Below, in pieces: positions 9,001 through 18,515 of a DNA stretch of 64,000 bases (the stretch's first letter is position 1; each line of letters starts with the position of its first letter). Source of the DNA: Oceanobacillus halophilus (GTDB taxonomy: Bacteria; Bacillota; Bacilli; Bacillales; Amphibacillaceae); the NCBI RefSeq assembly GCF_003628505.1, contig NZ_RBZP01000001.1, positions 372,001 through 436,000 of the forward strand, given 5' to 3'. Below the pieces are notes generated by a model, which had not been told where the DNA came from, did no database searches, and worked only from the letters and a program-made list of their open reading frames with translations. Both the position numbers and the translations under genes were made by a program.

Positions 9001-10530
9001 ATGTCTTCCATGGAACAACTACAGAACAAAAAAAACCAAATTAAACAAGGTGGTAGAGAAAAATACCACAAAGCCAATGAAGTAAAAGGAAAGCTTTTTG
9101 TTCGTAAACGTTTGGAGTTATTATTTGATAAAGGAATCAATTTGGAAGACGGATTTTTTGCTAATTGCATGGACGATTCCCTGCCATCTGATGGAGTGGT
9201 AACAGGAATAGGGAAAATAAACGGTCAAGATGTTTGTGTCATGGCTAATGATTCAACAGTAAAAGCGGGATCATGGGGAAAAAGAACAGTGGAGAAAATA
9301 ATTCGTATTCAAGAAACAGCAATGAAATTAGAATTGCCCATGCTTTATTTAGTTGATTCTTCAGGTGCAAGAATTACTGATCAAATCGAGATGTTTCCTG
9401 GACGACGCGGAGCCGGACGTATATTTCATAATCAAATAAAGCTTTCTGGTCGTGTTCCTCAAGTATGTTTATTATTCGGTCCCTCTGCTGCAGGAGGTGC
9501 TTATATACCAGCATTTTGTGATATTGTCATAATGGTTGACGGAAATGCATCCATGTATCTGGGTTCACCAAGAATGGCCGAAAAAGTAATTGGGGAAAAA
9601 GTTTCCCTAGAAGAAATGGGCGGTGCCAAGATGCACACTTCTGTTTCAGGAGTTGGCGATGTATTAGTAAAATCGGAGGAAGAAGCAATTTCATATGCAC
9701 AAAAATACTTAAGCTTTTTCCCGAAAAATTTCCGCAAGAAACCACAAGATCAAGAAGCACGTGAGCCAAAAAAGCAGGAAATAACTATTGATGAATTAAT
9801 ACCAAAAAATCAAAATGCAGCCTTTAATATGTACGATTTAATTAATCACATTATAGATGAGGATAGTTTCTGTGAGATAAAGAAGAATTTCGCACCAGAA
9901 CTAATTACTGGATTGTCTAGAATCAATGGCAAATCGATCGGAATCATAGCAAATCAGCCACGTGTAAAAGGTGGTGTTTTGTTCACCGACTCTGCGGACA
10001 AAGCGGCTAAATTTATTCAAATATGTGATGCTTTCCATATCCCGCTGCTATTCTTAACGGATGTACCTGGATTTATGATTGGTACTAAGGTGGAAAGACA
10101 AGGAATTATTCGTCACGGTGCGAAGATGCTCTCGGCAATGAGTGAAGCAACCGTACCTAAAATTTCAGTCATTGTTAGAAAAGCTTATGGCGCAGGTTTA
10201 TATGCCATGGCGGGTCCTGCGTTTGATCCGGACTGTGTCTTAGCATTTCCAAATGCTCAAATTGCCGTCATGGGGCCTGAAGCAGCAGTAAATGCCGTAT
10301 ATGCGAATAAGATTTCCGAACTGTCAGAGGAGGAGCGACAGAGTTTCGTCAAGGAAAAACAGGAAGAGTATCGTGAAGAGATAGATATTTATCGATTAGC
10401 ATCTGAAATGGTCGTTGATGATATTATCGATCCTGATAAATTGAGAGCTGAACTATTCAACCGGTATTCCATATATGAAGCAAAAAACGTAACGTTTACA
10501 GAGAGAAAACATGGAGTTTACCCTGTTTAA
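9001..10530 (+). CDS. Acyl-CoA carboxylase, carboxyltransferase subunit (YngE-like)
   Basis: Biotin-dependent carboxyltransferase of the propionyl-CoA/methylcrotonyl-CoA carboxylase beta family, 509 residues. Both carboxyltransferase halves are present: PMLYLVDSSGARITDQ and FGPSAAGGAYIPAFCD in the N half, and PLLFLTDVPGFMIGTKVE and KAYGAGLYAMAGPAFDPD in the C half. Two adjacent ATG codons (8998, 9001) are possible; the second is seven bases from TAGGAGG, the better spacing. With the dehydrogenase, biotin carboxylase, carrier and hydratase genes it makes a nearly complete path from isovaleryl-CoA to HMG-CoA. A terminator follows, marking the end of the operon. Confidence 0.88.
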   Translation: MSSMEQLQNKKNQIKQGGREKYHKANEVKGKLFVRKRLELLFDKGINLEDGFFANCMDDSLPSDGVVTGIGKINGQDVCVMANDSTVKAGSWGKRTVEKIIRIQETAMKLELPMLYLVDSSGARITDQIEMFPGRRGAGRIFHNQIKLSGRVPQVCLLFGPSAAGGAYIPAFCDIVIMVDGNASMYLGSPRMAEKVIGEKVSLEEMGGAKMHTSVSGVGDVLVKSEEEAISYAQKYLSFFPKNFRKKPQDQEAREPKKQEITIDELIPKNQNAAFNMYDLINHIIDEDSFCEIKKNFAPELITGLSRINGKSIGIIANQPRVKGGVLFTDSADKAAKFIQICDAFHIPLLFLTDVPGFMIGTKVERQGIIRHGAKMLSAMSEATVPKISVIVRKAYGAGLYAMAGPAFDPDCVLAFPNAQIAVMGPEAAVNAVYANKISELSEEERQSFVKEKQEEYREEIDIYRLASEMVVDDIIDPDKLRAELFNRYSIYEAKNVTFTERKHGVYPV

Positions 10531-10590
10531 TAGTTTAATCAATAGAACTTTGGTACGAAACGATCGAATTTAGTGTGAGAAATGGGAAAA

Positions 10591-10617
10591 GGAGTTGTCT
10601 ATTTGGCAGCTCTTTTT
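10591..10617 (+). terminator. Terminator of the acyl-CoA carboxylase operon
   Basis: GAGTTGTC pairs with GGCAGCTC (two G-U pairs) around a five-base loop and is followed by TTTTT. Confidence 0.75.
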
Positions 10618-10891
10618 GTATTTAAAAAGCGCTTTTAGTAAGTTTGGTACTTTCTTGCTAGGTTGGGGTTGATTCAAAGTTCGTCGTAACAATAAAATCT
10701 ATGATTAAATTTTTCTTGAGCTCACACTACCGCCTATGGAAGCTTCGTGTAATACCGTAGCAGCAGGTAAATTAAATTAACAATAATTTTATTATGTAAA
10801 CTAACCAAAAGTAATAAGAATTTTTTCTAGAATAAACATGCTAAGTTCCGTATAATAGTTCATAAGTTAGGGATAAGGAGAAGGGGCAGCT
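10618..10891. other. Gap before dynA with AAAAGCGCTTTT palindrome
   Basis: No gene seen. A 12-base palindrome AAAAGCGCTTTT at 10625-10636 resembles the core of a CcpA cre site but lacks the outer TG/CA. A TATAAT at 10851-10856, about 35 bases before dynA, is a possible -10 box without a good -35 partner. Confidence 0.35.
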
Positions 10892-13800
10892 ATGAACAGT
10901 ATAGAATTAATGGGAATCAATCAAAATGTTATACGATTTGAACACTTAGCAGTACTTTATAAGACGATGTTAGATAATGAGGATACTAAGAATGCTGAGA
11001 AAATTTTGGATTTATATGAAAAACTAGATAAAAATGAACTCATGATTAGTTTTGCAGGTCATTTTTCTGCAGGAAAATCCTCGATGATTAATGCACTTAT
11101 GGGAGAGGATATTTTGCCAAAGAGTCCAATTCCTACGAGTGCAAATGTAGTAAAAATTACATCAGGCGAAGGAAAAGCAAACGTCCATTTACATAATGGG
11201 GATGTTTTGGAATTTAAAGAACCCTATGATATGGATAGGATAAAAGAGTATTCGAAAAACAAGAACGAAATTAAAAAAATAGAAATAAATACATCGAAAC
11301 CTATTTTACCAAAGCAATGTTCACTGATGGATACTCCAGGTATCGATGCTGCAGATGATGCAGACCGAATCATGACAGAATCCTCCCTCCATTTAATAGA
11401 TGTATTGTTCTATGTGATGGACTATAATCATGTACAATCTGAGGTGAATTTGCAATTTCTTAGATCTGTACAAAATAAATCAATCCCATTTTATGTGATT
11501 ATTAACCAAATTGACAAACATGATGAGAATGAATTGTCTTTCGTACAATTCAAGCAAAGTATTAGTCAAACCTTTAAACAATGGAATATAGAACCAATGG
11601 AAATTCTTTATTCTTCCTTAACGGTTCCGGAAGTAGAAAACAATCAATTTGATAGAATACAAGAAATACTTTTTCAATTAATGGATCGAAGCGAAAATGA
11701 AAAAGTTATCATTAATCATTCTACAGAACAAATAGTAGCAGAACATCAACAATTTCTAAAAAACAGATACGAGTCTTCTTTGACTATCGACATGGATGAA
11801 GAAGAAATAGAAAATAGTCTGGTGAAAATGAAAGAGCTTACCTTTAAAATCAAAAATTTGGATGAGGAATTGATTAATTTAGAGAAGACTTTTAATGATG
11901 TGTTACAGAGTACGTTAAACAATGCTTACCTTATGCCTGCAACTCTTAGAGATAAAGCGCATTCTTTCCTTGAATCACAACAAAGCAATTTTAAGGTTGG
12001 ATTTTTGGCCTCGAAGAAAAAAACAGAAGCAGAGAGGGAGAAGAGATTAACAGAGTTTTTACAACCTTTACAGGATAATATGGAAGCTTCTATACAATGG
12101 AAACTAAGGGATAAATTTGCTCAGTTATTAAACGAGTATCACATTACAGATGATACGATTTTAAAAGAGGTTCAGTCACTCCGTCTAAACTATCAAGCAG
12201 ATGATTTATTTGAACTGATTAATCCTGGTGCAAAGGTAAATGGCGATTATATTCTTAATTATACCAAAGAAGTAACAAATGACGTGAAGACGAAATATAA
12301 ACAAAGGACAAACTATTTGATAGAACTTATCAAAGGAATAGTAACGGAAAAAAATAGAAAAAAAGAAAATAAATACAAAGAGCAACTTCAGGAATTAGAG
12401 CATGCTCAACAATATAATTTAAAAAAAGAAGAACTTAAAAGAGATTATAATATAAGACTATCTCTTCTTCAGTCTACTATAGAACAACCACAACCAAATG
12501 AAGATGATTGGGAGTTATTGGAGTCTGCTCAAAATGCAAGGTACAAAGAAATACAAGTAGTTACTAATAAGGAAGTATCTATTAAAAAGAATGAGAAGTC
12601 AGTGAATCAGGAAACGGTATTATTAGACAAGAAAGAACAGGATAATAGATTACCTGTAGAAATAGTAATAAACAGTGTTGATAAAACAATGAAGGCAATT
12701 AAGGGATTACCGGGATTCGAAGCATTGCAGAAAGATTTGGCAGATAAAAATGACAGGCTAACCAACCGCTCGTATACGATTGCTTTATTTGGCGCTTTTA
12801 GTGCAGGTAAATCATCTTTTGCAAATGCTCTAATTGGTGAGAATGCATTACCTGTTTCACCCAATCCGACTACGGCAGCAGTTAACCGGATTCGTCCTGT
12901 CTCCAATAAATATAAGCATGGTACGGTAGTTGTTACATTAAAAAGTAAAGAGGCATTAGCTAAAGATTTATTAATGATTACGAAGAAATACTCTCCCTCT
13001 TTTGAAGAATTTGATTCCTTATTACAGTGGGTACAGGATGAAAATATACATCAGAGTAAGCAATTAAACAAAATGTACCAAGCATATCTTAAAGCCTTAA
13101 TTAACGGTTATGATGCAAATAAAAGCTATATAGGAAAAGAACAAATTATTGATATAGAGGAATTTGCCTCTTATGTTACTGATGAGACAACCGCTTGCTA
13201 TATTGAATCAATTGATCTTTATTATGATTGCCCTATAACGAGACAGGGAATTACACTTGTTGATACACCAGGTGCTGATTCAGTTAATGCACGTCATACG
13301 AATGTAGCATTTGAGTATATAAAACATGCAGATGCAATCCTTTATGTAACGTATTATAATCATGCATTATCTCGTGCGGATAGAGACTTTATCATGCAAC
13401 TAGGAAGAGTAAAGGAGGCTTTTCAACTAGATAAGATGTTTTTCATCGTTAATGCTGCAGATTTAGCACAGGATGAGGGGGAGCTTTCCTTAGTTGTTAA
13501 TTATGTTCAAGAACAATTGCAAGCACTTGGTGTCAGATTACCTAGGTTATATCCTGTATCTAGTAAGCGTTCATTAAATGAGAAGCAAAACCAAGAAACT
13601 CTAAATGACCAAATGGCTACATTTGAAGAAAAGTTTTATCAATTTATGAACTTTGATCTTGCTGCACTTACGATTGATTCTGCACTATGGGATATAAAGC
13701 GAACATATCATGCAATGAACAGTTATATAGAGTCCATGAATTTAGATGAAGCAGCTAAAGAGAGTAGAAAAAGTGAATTATACGATAAGCGAATAAAACT

Positions 13801-14545
13801 AACGGAAGAATTGGTAAATATTGAAACGTCTATCTATGATGATCGAATTCATGATAAGATAGATAAGCAGCTTTATTATGTTCTTGAAAGACTCTCGATT
13901 CGCTTCCATGATATGTTTAAAGAGTATTTTAATCCAACGACTGTAACCGAGTCGGGCAAAAAGGCAATCATTCAGTTAAGAGAGAATCTCGAGAATCTCA
14001 TAGAATATGTGGGATATGAGCTTTATCAGGAACTTCAAGCAGTGTCACTTAGAATTGAAGCATTCGTTATAGAACAAGGTAATGAAGTTTATGACTCAAT
14101 GAAGAAGAAGAGCATGGAAACGGATAAACTATTTGAATTGCCAAATTGGCAAGATAGCGAATTGGAAACTCCTGTTTATAAAGAAGACTTCTCTCAGACA
14201 GACTTATCTTTGTTTGATAAAGTAATAACGAAATTCAAAGGAACAAAAGCTTTCTTTGAGAAAAATGAGAAAGAGACAATGAAGGAAGAAATGTTTGATA
14301 TTCTTTCACCGCTTGCAAAGACCTATATAGAAGAAAACAAGCTTATGATGGTAGATAATTATAATGAACAGTGGAATCGCTTGATTGAGGAGATGAAATT
14401 TGTAGCAAATCAATCAATTGATAGGCAGATAAGAAATTATGAAGAAATGATGGAATCTGGATTAGATTTATCCGTATTAACAGAGAAACAACATCAAGTG
14501 CTAACAGAATTGCAAAAGCACGGAATAGAGGAAGTGACTTCATGA
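10892..14545 (+). CDS. dynA: Double dynamin-like GTPase (DynA)
   Basis: A 1217-residue bacterial dynamin with two complete GTPase-stalk units in one chain, as in B. subtilis DynA (YpbR, about 1190 residues). Unit 1 has P-loop GHFSAGKSS at about 56-64, DTPGID at about 147 and NQID at about 205. Unit 2 has GAFSAGKSS at about 634-642, DTPGAD at about 791 and NAAD near 850. Long Glu/Lys-rich segments between and after them should form the helical stalks. The family tethers and fuses membranes, and B. subtilis DynA is linked to membrane repair and phage resistance. The gene overlaps ypcP by four bases (ATGA), implying translational coupling. The start follows AAGGAGAAGGGG. Confidence 0.9.
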   Translation: MNSIELMGINQNVIRFEHLAVLYKTMLDNEDTKNAEKILDLYEKLDKNELMISFAGHFSAGKSSMINALMGEDILPKSPIPTSANVVKITSGEGKANVHLHNGDVLEFKEPYDMDRIKEYSKNKNEIKKIEINTSKPILPKQCSLMDTPGIDAADDADRIMTESSLHLIDVLFYVMDYNHVQSEVNLQFLRSVQNKSIPFYVIINQIDKHDENELSFVQFKQSISQTFKQWNIEPMEILYSSLTVPEVENNQFDRIQEILFQLMDRSENEKVIINHSTEQIVAEHQQFLKNRYESSLTIDMDEEEIENSLVKMKELTFKIKNLDEELINLEKTFNDVLQSTLNNAYLMPATLRDKAHSFLESQQSNFKVGFLASKKKTEAEREKRLTEFLQPLQDNMEASIQWKLRDKFAQLLNEYHITDDTILKEVQSLRLNYQADDLFELINPGAKVNGDYILNYTKEVTNDVKTKYKQRTNYLIELIKGIVTEKNRKKENKYKEQLQELEHAQQYNLKKEELKRDYNIRLSLLQSTIEQPQPNEDDWELLESAQNARYKEIQVVTNKEVSIKKNEKSVNQETVLLDKKEQDNRLPVEIVINSVDKTMKAIKGLPGFEALQKDLADKNDRLTNRSYTIALFGAFSAGKSSFANALIGENALPVSPNPTTAAVNRIRPVSNKYKHGTVVVTLKSKEALAKDLLMITKKYSPSFEEFDSLLQWVQDENIHQSKQLNKMYQAYLKALINGYDANKSYIGKEQIIDIEEFASYVTDETTACYIESIDLYYDCPITRQGITLVDTPGADSVNARHTNVAFEYIKHADAILYVTYYNHALSRADRDFIMQLGRVKEAFQLDKMFFIVNAADLAQDEGELSLVVNYVQEQLQALGVRLPRLYPVSSKRSLNEKQNQETLNDQMATFEEKFYQFMNFDLAALTIDSALWDIKRTYHAMNSYIESMNLDEAAKESRKSELYDKRIKLTEELVNIETSIYDDRIHDKIDKQLYYVLERLSIRFHDMFKEYFNPTTVTESGKKAIIQLRENLENLIEYVGYELYQELQAVSLRIEAFVIEQGNEVYDSMKKKSMETDKLFELPNWQDSELETPVYKEDFSQTDLSLFDKVITKFKGTKAFFEKNEKETMKEEMFDILSPLAKTYIEENKLMMVDNYNEQWNRLIEEMKFVANQSIDRQIRNYEEMMESGLDLSVLTEKQHQVLTELQKHGIEEVTS

Positions 14546-15417
14546 AGAGAAATAAAATTTTATTAGTAGATGGTATGGCGTTATTATTTCGTGGTTTCTT
14601 TGCTACTTCATTTAGAGGAAACTTTATGAAAAACAGCAAAGGAATTCCTACTAACGGTATTTACCAGTTTATGCGATATTTTTTAGATGCTGCAGATAAA
14701 TTTGAGCCATCTCATGTTATTTGCTGTTGGGATATGGGCAGCAAGACTTTTCGCACGGAGTTATATGATGGATATAAAGCAAATCGCGATGCACCACCAG
14801 AAGAACTAATTCCACAATTTGATTTGATAAAAGAAGTAGTAGAGGCTTTTGATATGCCTAACATAGGCTTAGAAAGCTTCGAAGCGGATGATTGTATTGG
14901 AACTTTAGCTAAAAGCTATGCTAAAGAAAATGAAGTGATTATTCTAACAGGTGATCAGGATATCCTACAGTTGGTAGATACCGGAATTCATGTTGCTATT
15001 ATGAGAAAAGGACAAGGTAATTATGAAGTTTTTACTCCAGATAATTTTTATGAGAAAAAAGGAATTCATCCAAGACAAGTAATTGATATCAAAGGGTTAA
15101 TGGGAGATACGTCTGATAATTACCCTGGAGTAAAGGGGATTGGGGAGAAAACAGCACTTAAATTACTCCAGGAATATGAAACCATTGATAATTTACTTGA
15201 AAATATAGAGCACTTGTCAAAAGGAGTTCAAACAAAGATAAAAAATAACCTGGATATGCTTCATTTATCAAGGACTCTTGCAGAAATAAAATGCGACGTT
15301 CCAGTTAGTTGCTCTTTGGATGAAGCGGTATGGCAGTATGATATAACGAAAGTTCAGACTAAATTTGAGGAACTTGACTTCCAACACTTATCAAAATTGA
15401 TTAAAACTACGGTTTAA
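14542..15417 (+). CDS. ypcP: 5'-3' exonuclease, YpcP family
   Basis: A 291-residue PIN/FEN-type nuclease resembling the 5'-3' exonuclease domain of DNA polymerase I but encoded alone. Metal-site segments are LLVDGMALLFRGFF near the N-terminus, FEADDCIGT near residue 115, and LTGDQDILQLV near 135. The helix-three-turn-helix DNA-binding region is GLMGDTSDNYPGVKGIGEKT near residue 190. It probably removes 5' flaps or RNA primers, supporting Pol I. The ATG overlaps the dynA stop (ATGA), and dynA-ypcP adjacency is also found in B. subtilis. Its last 11 bases overlap the end of the convergent dehydrogenase gene. Confidence 0.88.
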   Translation: MKRNKILLVDGMALLFRGFFATSFRGNFMKNSKGIPTNGIYQFMRYFLDAADKFEPSHVICCWDMGSKTFRTELYDGYKANRDAPPEELIPQFDLIKEVVEAFDMPNIGLESFEADDCIGTLAKSYAKENEVIILTGDQDILQLVDTGIHVAIMRKGQGNYEVFTPDNFYEKKGIHPRQVIDIKGLMGDTSDNYPGVKGIGEKTALKLLQEYETIDNLLENIEHLSKGVQTKIKNNLDMLHLSRTLAEIKCDVPVSCSLDEAVWQYDITKVQTKFEELDFQHLSKLIKTTV

Positions 15418-16540
15418 GGACAACTTTAATACAGTTGTTCTTTTTTCCATTAAACATATCATATGCTTCATCCGCCTTGTCTAATGGAAGCGTATGGGTA
15501 ATAATATCTGTTGGATCAATTTTATTAGAAACCACTTGGTCATAAAGCTCTTGCATGTAGCTTCTTGCATGGGCTTGTCCCATTTTTAACGTAATATTTC
15601 GAGTAAAGAAAGGTCCAAGTGGAAACATATTATAAAGGCCCCCATAAACTCCTGTTATTTGAACCGTTCCTGCTTTTTTGACTGCTTTTGTTGCGATTTG
15701 AATCGGACCAAGAGTACCACCTTGTAATTTTAACTTTTGTTCTACAAATTCCATCGGTGATTTTTTTCCATCCATTCCAACGCAATCGATGACCACATCT
15801 GCTCCACCCTTGGTAATCTCTTTTAACGTTTCTCCCATATCCTTATCTTTTGTAAAGTCAAATATTTCTGTTTTATTAACACTTTTTGCGTGATTTAAGC
15901 GATAATCTATATAATCTACAGCAATCACTCTTTCGGCACCTTTCTGCCATGCAAACTTCTGTGCCATTAGTCCAATCGGGCCGCATCCTAGGACAATCAC
16001 TGTATCTCCTTTTTTTACCCCAGCATTTTCCACACTCCAAAGAGCTGTTGGTAATACATCTGATATAAATAATAATTGTTCATCCTCTAATTCACAATCT
16101 TCTGGTATGAGAAAAGGAGTGTAATTCCCAAAAGGGACACGAAGATATTCGGCTTGCCCACCTGGATAGTTACCGAATTTTTCTGTATAACCAAAATAAC
16201 CTCCTGAGTCATAGTGTGGATTTGCATTATCACACTGACTTTCTAGATGATGATTACAGTATGGACAATTTCCACAAGCTACTGTGAAAGGGATCACTAC
16301 TCGGTCTCCTTTTTTTACCTTGGTTACATCAGGACCAACTTCTTCTATAATACCCATTGGTTCGTGTCCAATAATGTAATCCATTGGTATGGGGAAATTC
16401 CCTTGATATATATGCAAATCTGAACCACAAATAGCTGTGGAAGTGATCTTAACTATAACATCGTCTGGTGCTTTTATAACAGGATCTGCCACCTTTTTTA
16501 CACCTACATTGTATTTCCCTTGATATGTGACTGCTTTCAT
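15407..16540 (-). CDS. Zinc-dependent alcohol dehydrogenase (formaldehyde dehydrogenase-like)
   Basis: Medium-chain dehydrogenase of 377 residues. The catalytic zinc ligands lie in TAICGSDLH and GHEPMGIIEEVG. Four structural-zinc cysteines follow in CGNCPYCNHHLESQC. The NAD-binding loop is VLGCGPIGLMAQKFA. The N-terminus MKAVTYQGKYNV starts at 16540, seven bases from AGGAGG, although the frame stays open further upstream. Long insertions (NPHYDSGGYFGYTEKFGN; MDGKKSPMEFVEQ) place it with the glutathione-independent formaldehyde dehydrogenase-like group. The substrate is not readable from sequence. It converges on ypcP with an 11-base overlap and is divergent from cysK. Confidence 0.85.
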   Translation of the reverse strand: MKAVTYQGKYNVGVKKVADPVIKAPDDVIVKITSTAICGSDLHIYQGNFPIPMDYIIGHEPMGIIEEVGPDVTKVKKGDRVVIPFTVACGNCPYCNHHLESQCDNANPHYDSGGYFGYTEKFGNYPGGQAEYLRVPFGNYTPFLIPEDCELEDEQLLFISDVLPTALWSVENAGVKKGDTVIVLGCGPIGLMAQKFAWQKGAERVIAVDYIDYRLNHAKSVNKTEIFDFTKDKDMGETLKEITKGGADVVIDCVGMDGKKSPMEFVEQKLKLQGGTLGPIQIATKAVKKAGTVQITGVYGGLYNMFPLGPFFTRNITLKMGQAHARSYMQELYDQVVSNKIDPTDIITHTLPLDKADEAYDMFNGKKNNCIKVVLKP

Positions 16541-16835
16541 TATCTTTCCTCCTAAAAACGATATACCATTATAATTCGTCAACAGTCCGAAAATATGCGA
16601 CGAAGAAGGAGTCAATATCCTATACAAGTTAGATTTATCTTCAAAGATAAAAGCAAATGATGGAAATGCCAAATATATATCTTTATAATTATACTTAAAT
16701 ATGTTTATTTATATGGAAGAGGTTATCTGTCTTTTTCTAAAATGACTGAAGCTAGGATTACTAATAATTTCCATTTGAGAACAAACCTCACTGAAAAATA
16801 GAACCACGAAAACAGTTATAGAAAGTAGGGAGTTT

Positions 16836-17759
16836 ATGAAAGTTGTAGACAATGTGTCGGAATTAATTGGTGAAACTCCAATTGTAAAATTAAATAAGAT
16901 TGTGCCAAAGGATGCAGCAGATGTATATGTAAAATTAGAAATGTTTAACCCTAGTAAAAGTGTAAAAGATCGTGCCGCTTTTAATATGATAAGAGCAGCT
17001 GAGGAAAAAGGTTTGATTAAACCAGGTGATACAATAATAGAACCCACAAGCGGTAATACTGGTATCGGATTAGCAATGAATGCAGCTGCAAGAGGATATA
17101 AAGCAATTTTAGTCATGCCGGATAATAGTACGATGGAACGAAGAAATATTCTCCAGGCATACGGGGCTGAGATAGTATTAACCCCGAGTGAAGAGAAAAT
17201 GCCTGGTTGTATCAAGAAAGCTTTAGAACTGCAAAAAGACATTCCCGGAAGCTTTATTCCACAGCAGTTTGAGAATGAAGCAAATCCGGATATTCATAGA
17301 ACAACAACTGCAATTGAAATATACGATCAAATGAATGGAAAATTAGACGCATTCGTATGTACAGCAGGAACAGGTGGGACAGTAACGGGAACTGGAGAAA
17401 CCTTAAAAGAAAAACTTCCAGACATACATGTCGCAGTAGTAGAACCTAAGGGGTCAGCAGTACTTTCTGGAGGAAAGCCTGGAAAACATAAGTTGGTCGG
17501 TACAAGCCCAGGATTCGTACCTAAAATATTAAATACACATATTTACGATGAAATTATTCAAATTGAAGATGATGATGCAATTAATACGCTAAAAAAATTA
17601 GCGAGATTAGAGGGGGTATTTATTGGTCCCTCTGGAGCAGCTTCTGTATACGCTGCAATGGAAGTTGCTAAAAAACTTGGACGTGGAAAACAAGTAGTCT
17701 GTCTCGCGCCAGATACAGGTGAACGTTATTTAAGCATGAATCTTTTTGATGAGGGGTAA
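16836..17759 (+). CDS. cysK: Cysteine synthase (O-acetylserine sulfhydrylase)
   Basis: PLP enzyme joining O-acetylserine and sulfide to give cysteine. The cofactor lysine is in NPSKSVKDRAA (K44), the substrate loop TSGNTGIGLAM starts at about 71, the phosphate-binding stretch is TAGTGGTVTGTG near 175, and LAPDTGERYLS ends the fold. The 307-residue length is standard. The N-terminus GETPIVKLNKI is typical of CysK. B. subtilis has several paralogues (cysK, ytkP, mccA), and this gene is not next to other cysteine genes, so the precise paralogue is uncertain. The AlkD-like remnant begins nine bases after the stop. Confidence 0.85.
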   Translation: MKVVDNVSELIGETPIVKLNKIVPKDAADVYVKLEMFNPSKSVKDRAAFNMIRAAEEKGLIKPGDTIIEPTSGNTGIGLAMNAAARGYKAILVMPDNSTMERRNILQAYGAEIVLTPSEEKMPGCIKKALELQKDIPGSFIPQQFENEANPDIHRTTTAIEIYDQMNGKLDAFVCTAGTGGTVTGTGETLKEKLPDIHVAVVEPKGSAVLSGGKPGKHKLVGTSPGFVPKILNTHIYDEIIQIEDDDAINTLKKLARLEGVFIGPSGAASVYAAMEVAKKLGRGKQVVCLAPDTGERYLSMNLFDEG

Positions 17760-17767
17760 ATAACATC

Positions 17768-18434
17768 ATGAATGATAATAGAGTATCCCTTATTGTTTCC
17801 TTATTCGAAAGGCACCGTAACAATGAGAATGCAGTACCTATGGAAAAATACATGCGAAATCAATTTTCATTTTTAGGTATTAAATCACCACTAAGAAGTC
17901 AGTTAATGAAACAATTTTATAACGAAACTGGCATCTTAAACGAACCATTCTCTAATGAATTTGTTCTTTCTTTATGGGATGTAAAGGAAAGAGAATACCA
18001 ACTTGCAGCACTCGATTATATCAATCGTTCTTTGAAAAAATTGGATGAAGAACATATTTCACTAATGGAAAAACTAATCACAACTAAATCATGGTGGGAT
18101 ACCGTTGATAACCTTGCTCAAAAGGCTGTTGGAAAAATAGCTAAAGATAATTCAGCTATCATAGATGACAGAATAGAAGGATGGGCATATGGTAATCATT
18201 TATGGCCAAAGAACTTCTCTTTTATTCCAACTGAAATACAAAGAAGATACAGATGAAGAATTGTTATATCGATACATTAAACATTTTGCCGATAGGAAAG
18301 AGTTTTTTATTCAAAAGGCTATTGGCTGGGCTTTAAGAGAGTACTCAAAAACAAATCCGAGTTCCGTACAACAATTTATTAATAACCATTCCCTTTCTAA
18401 ATTAAGTGTACGTGAGGGTAGTAAATATATTTAA
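17768..18434 (+). pseudogene. DNA alkylation repair protein (AlkD-like), frameshifted
   Basis: Two overlapping frames together match an AlkD-type HEAT-repeat DNA glycosylase of about 220 residues. Frame one (from ATG 17768) carries the N-terminal part, including EREYQLAALDYINR and TTKSWWDTVDNLA, but runs into a stop at 18256. The downstream frame carries TSLLFQLKYKED, KEFFIQKAIGWALREYSK and LSKLSVREGSKYI. Skipping one A in the AAA run at 18208-18210 joins them as NHLWP-RTSLLFQ, the expected family sequence. The family removes alkylated bases. Either the gene is inactivated by a +1 insertion or the base is a sequencing error; a broken neighbour makes real decay more likely. Confidence 0.75.
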
Positions 18435-18446
18435 TACATGATGAGC

Positions 18447-18494
18447 ATTATGCCTGGATTTGTCACACTAAATCATGATGAATTCAGGCATAAT
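18447..18494. terminator. Inverted repeat between two broken genes
   Basis: ATTATGCCTGGATT and AATTCAGGCATAAT pair over 14 bases (one G-U) around a 20-base loop. There is no clear T-run, so terminator function is uncertain. Confidence 0.45.
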
Positions 18495-18515
18495 ATATAA
18501 TTGATAGGTGGTTAT

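Noticed and set aside
10531-10891. Possible riboswitch or T-box in the gap before dynA
   Set aside because: No conserved riboswitch core or T-box sequence could be recognised; only a palindrome and a weak -10 box.
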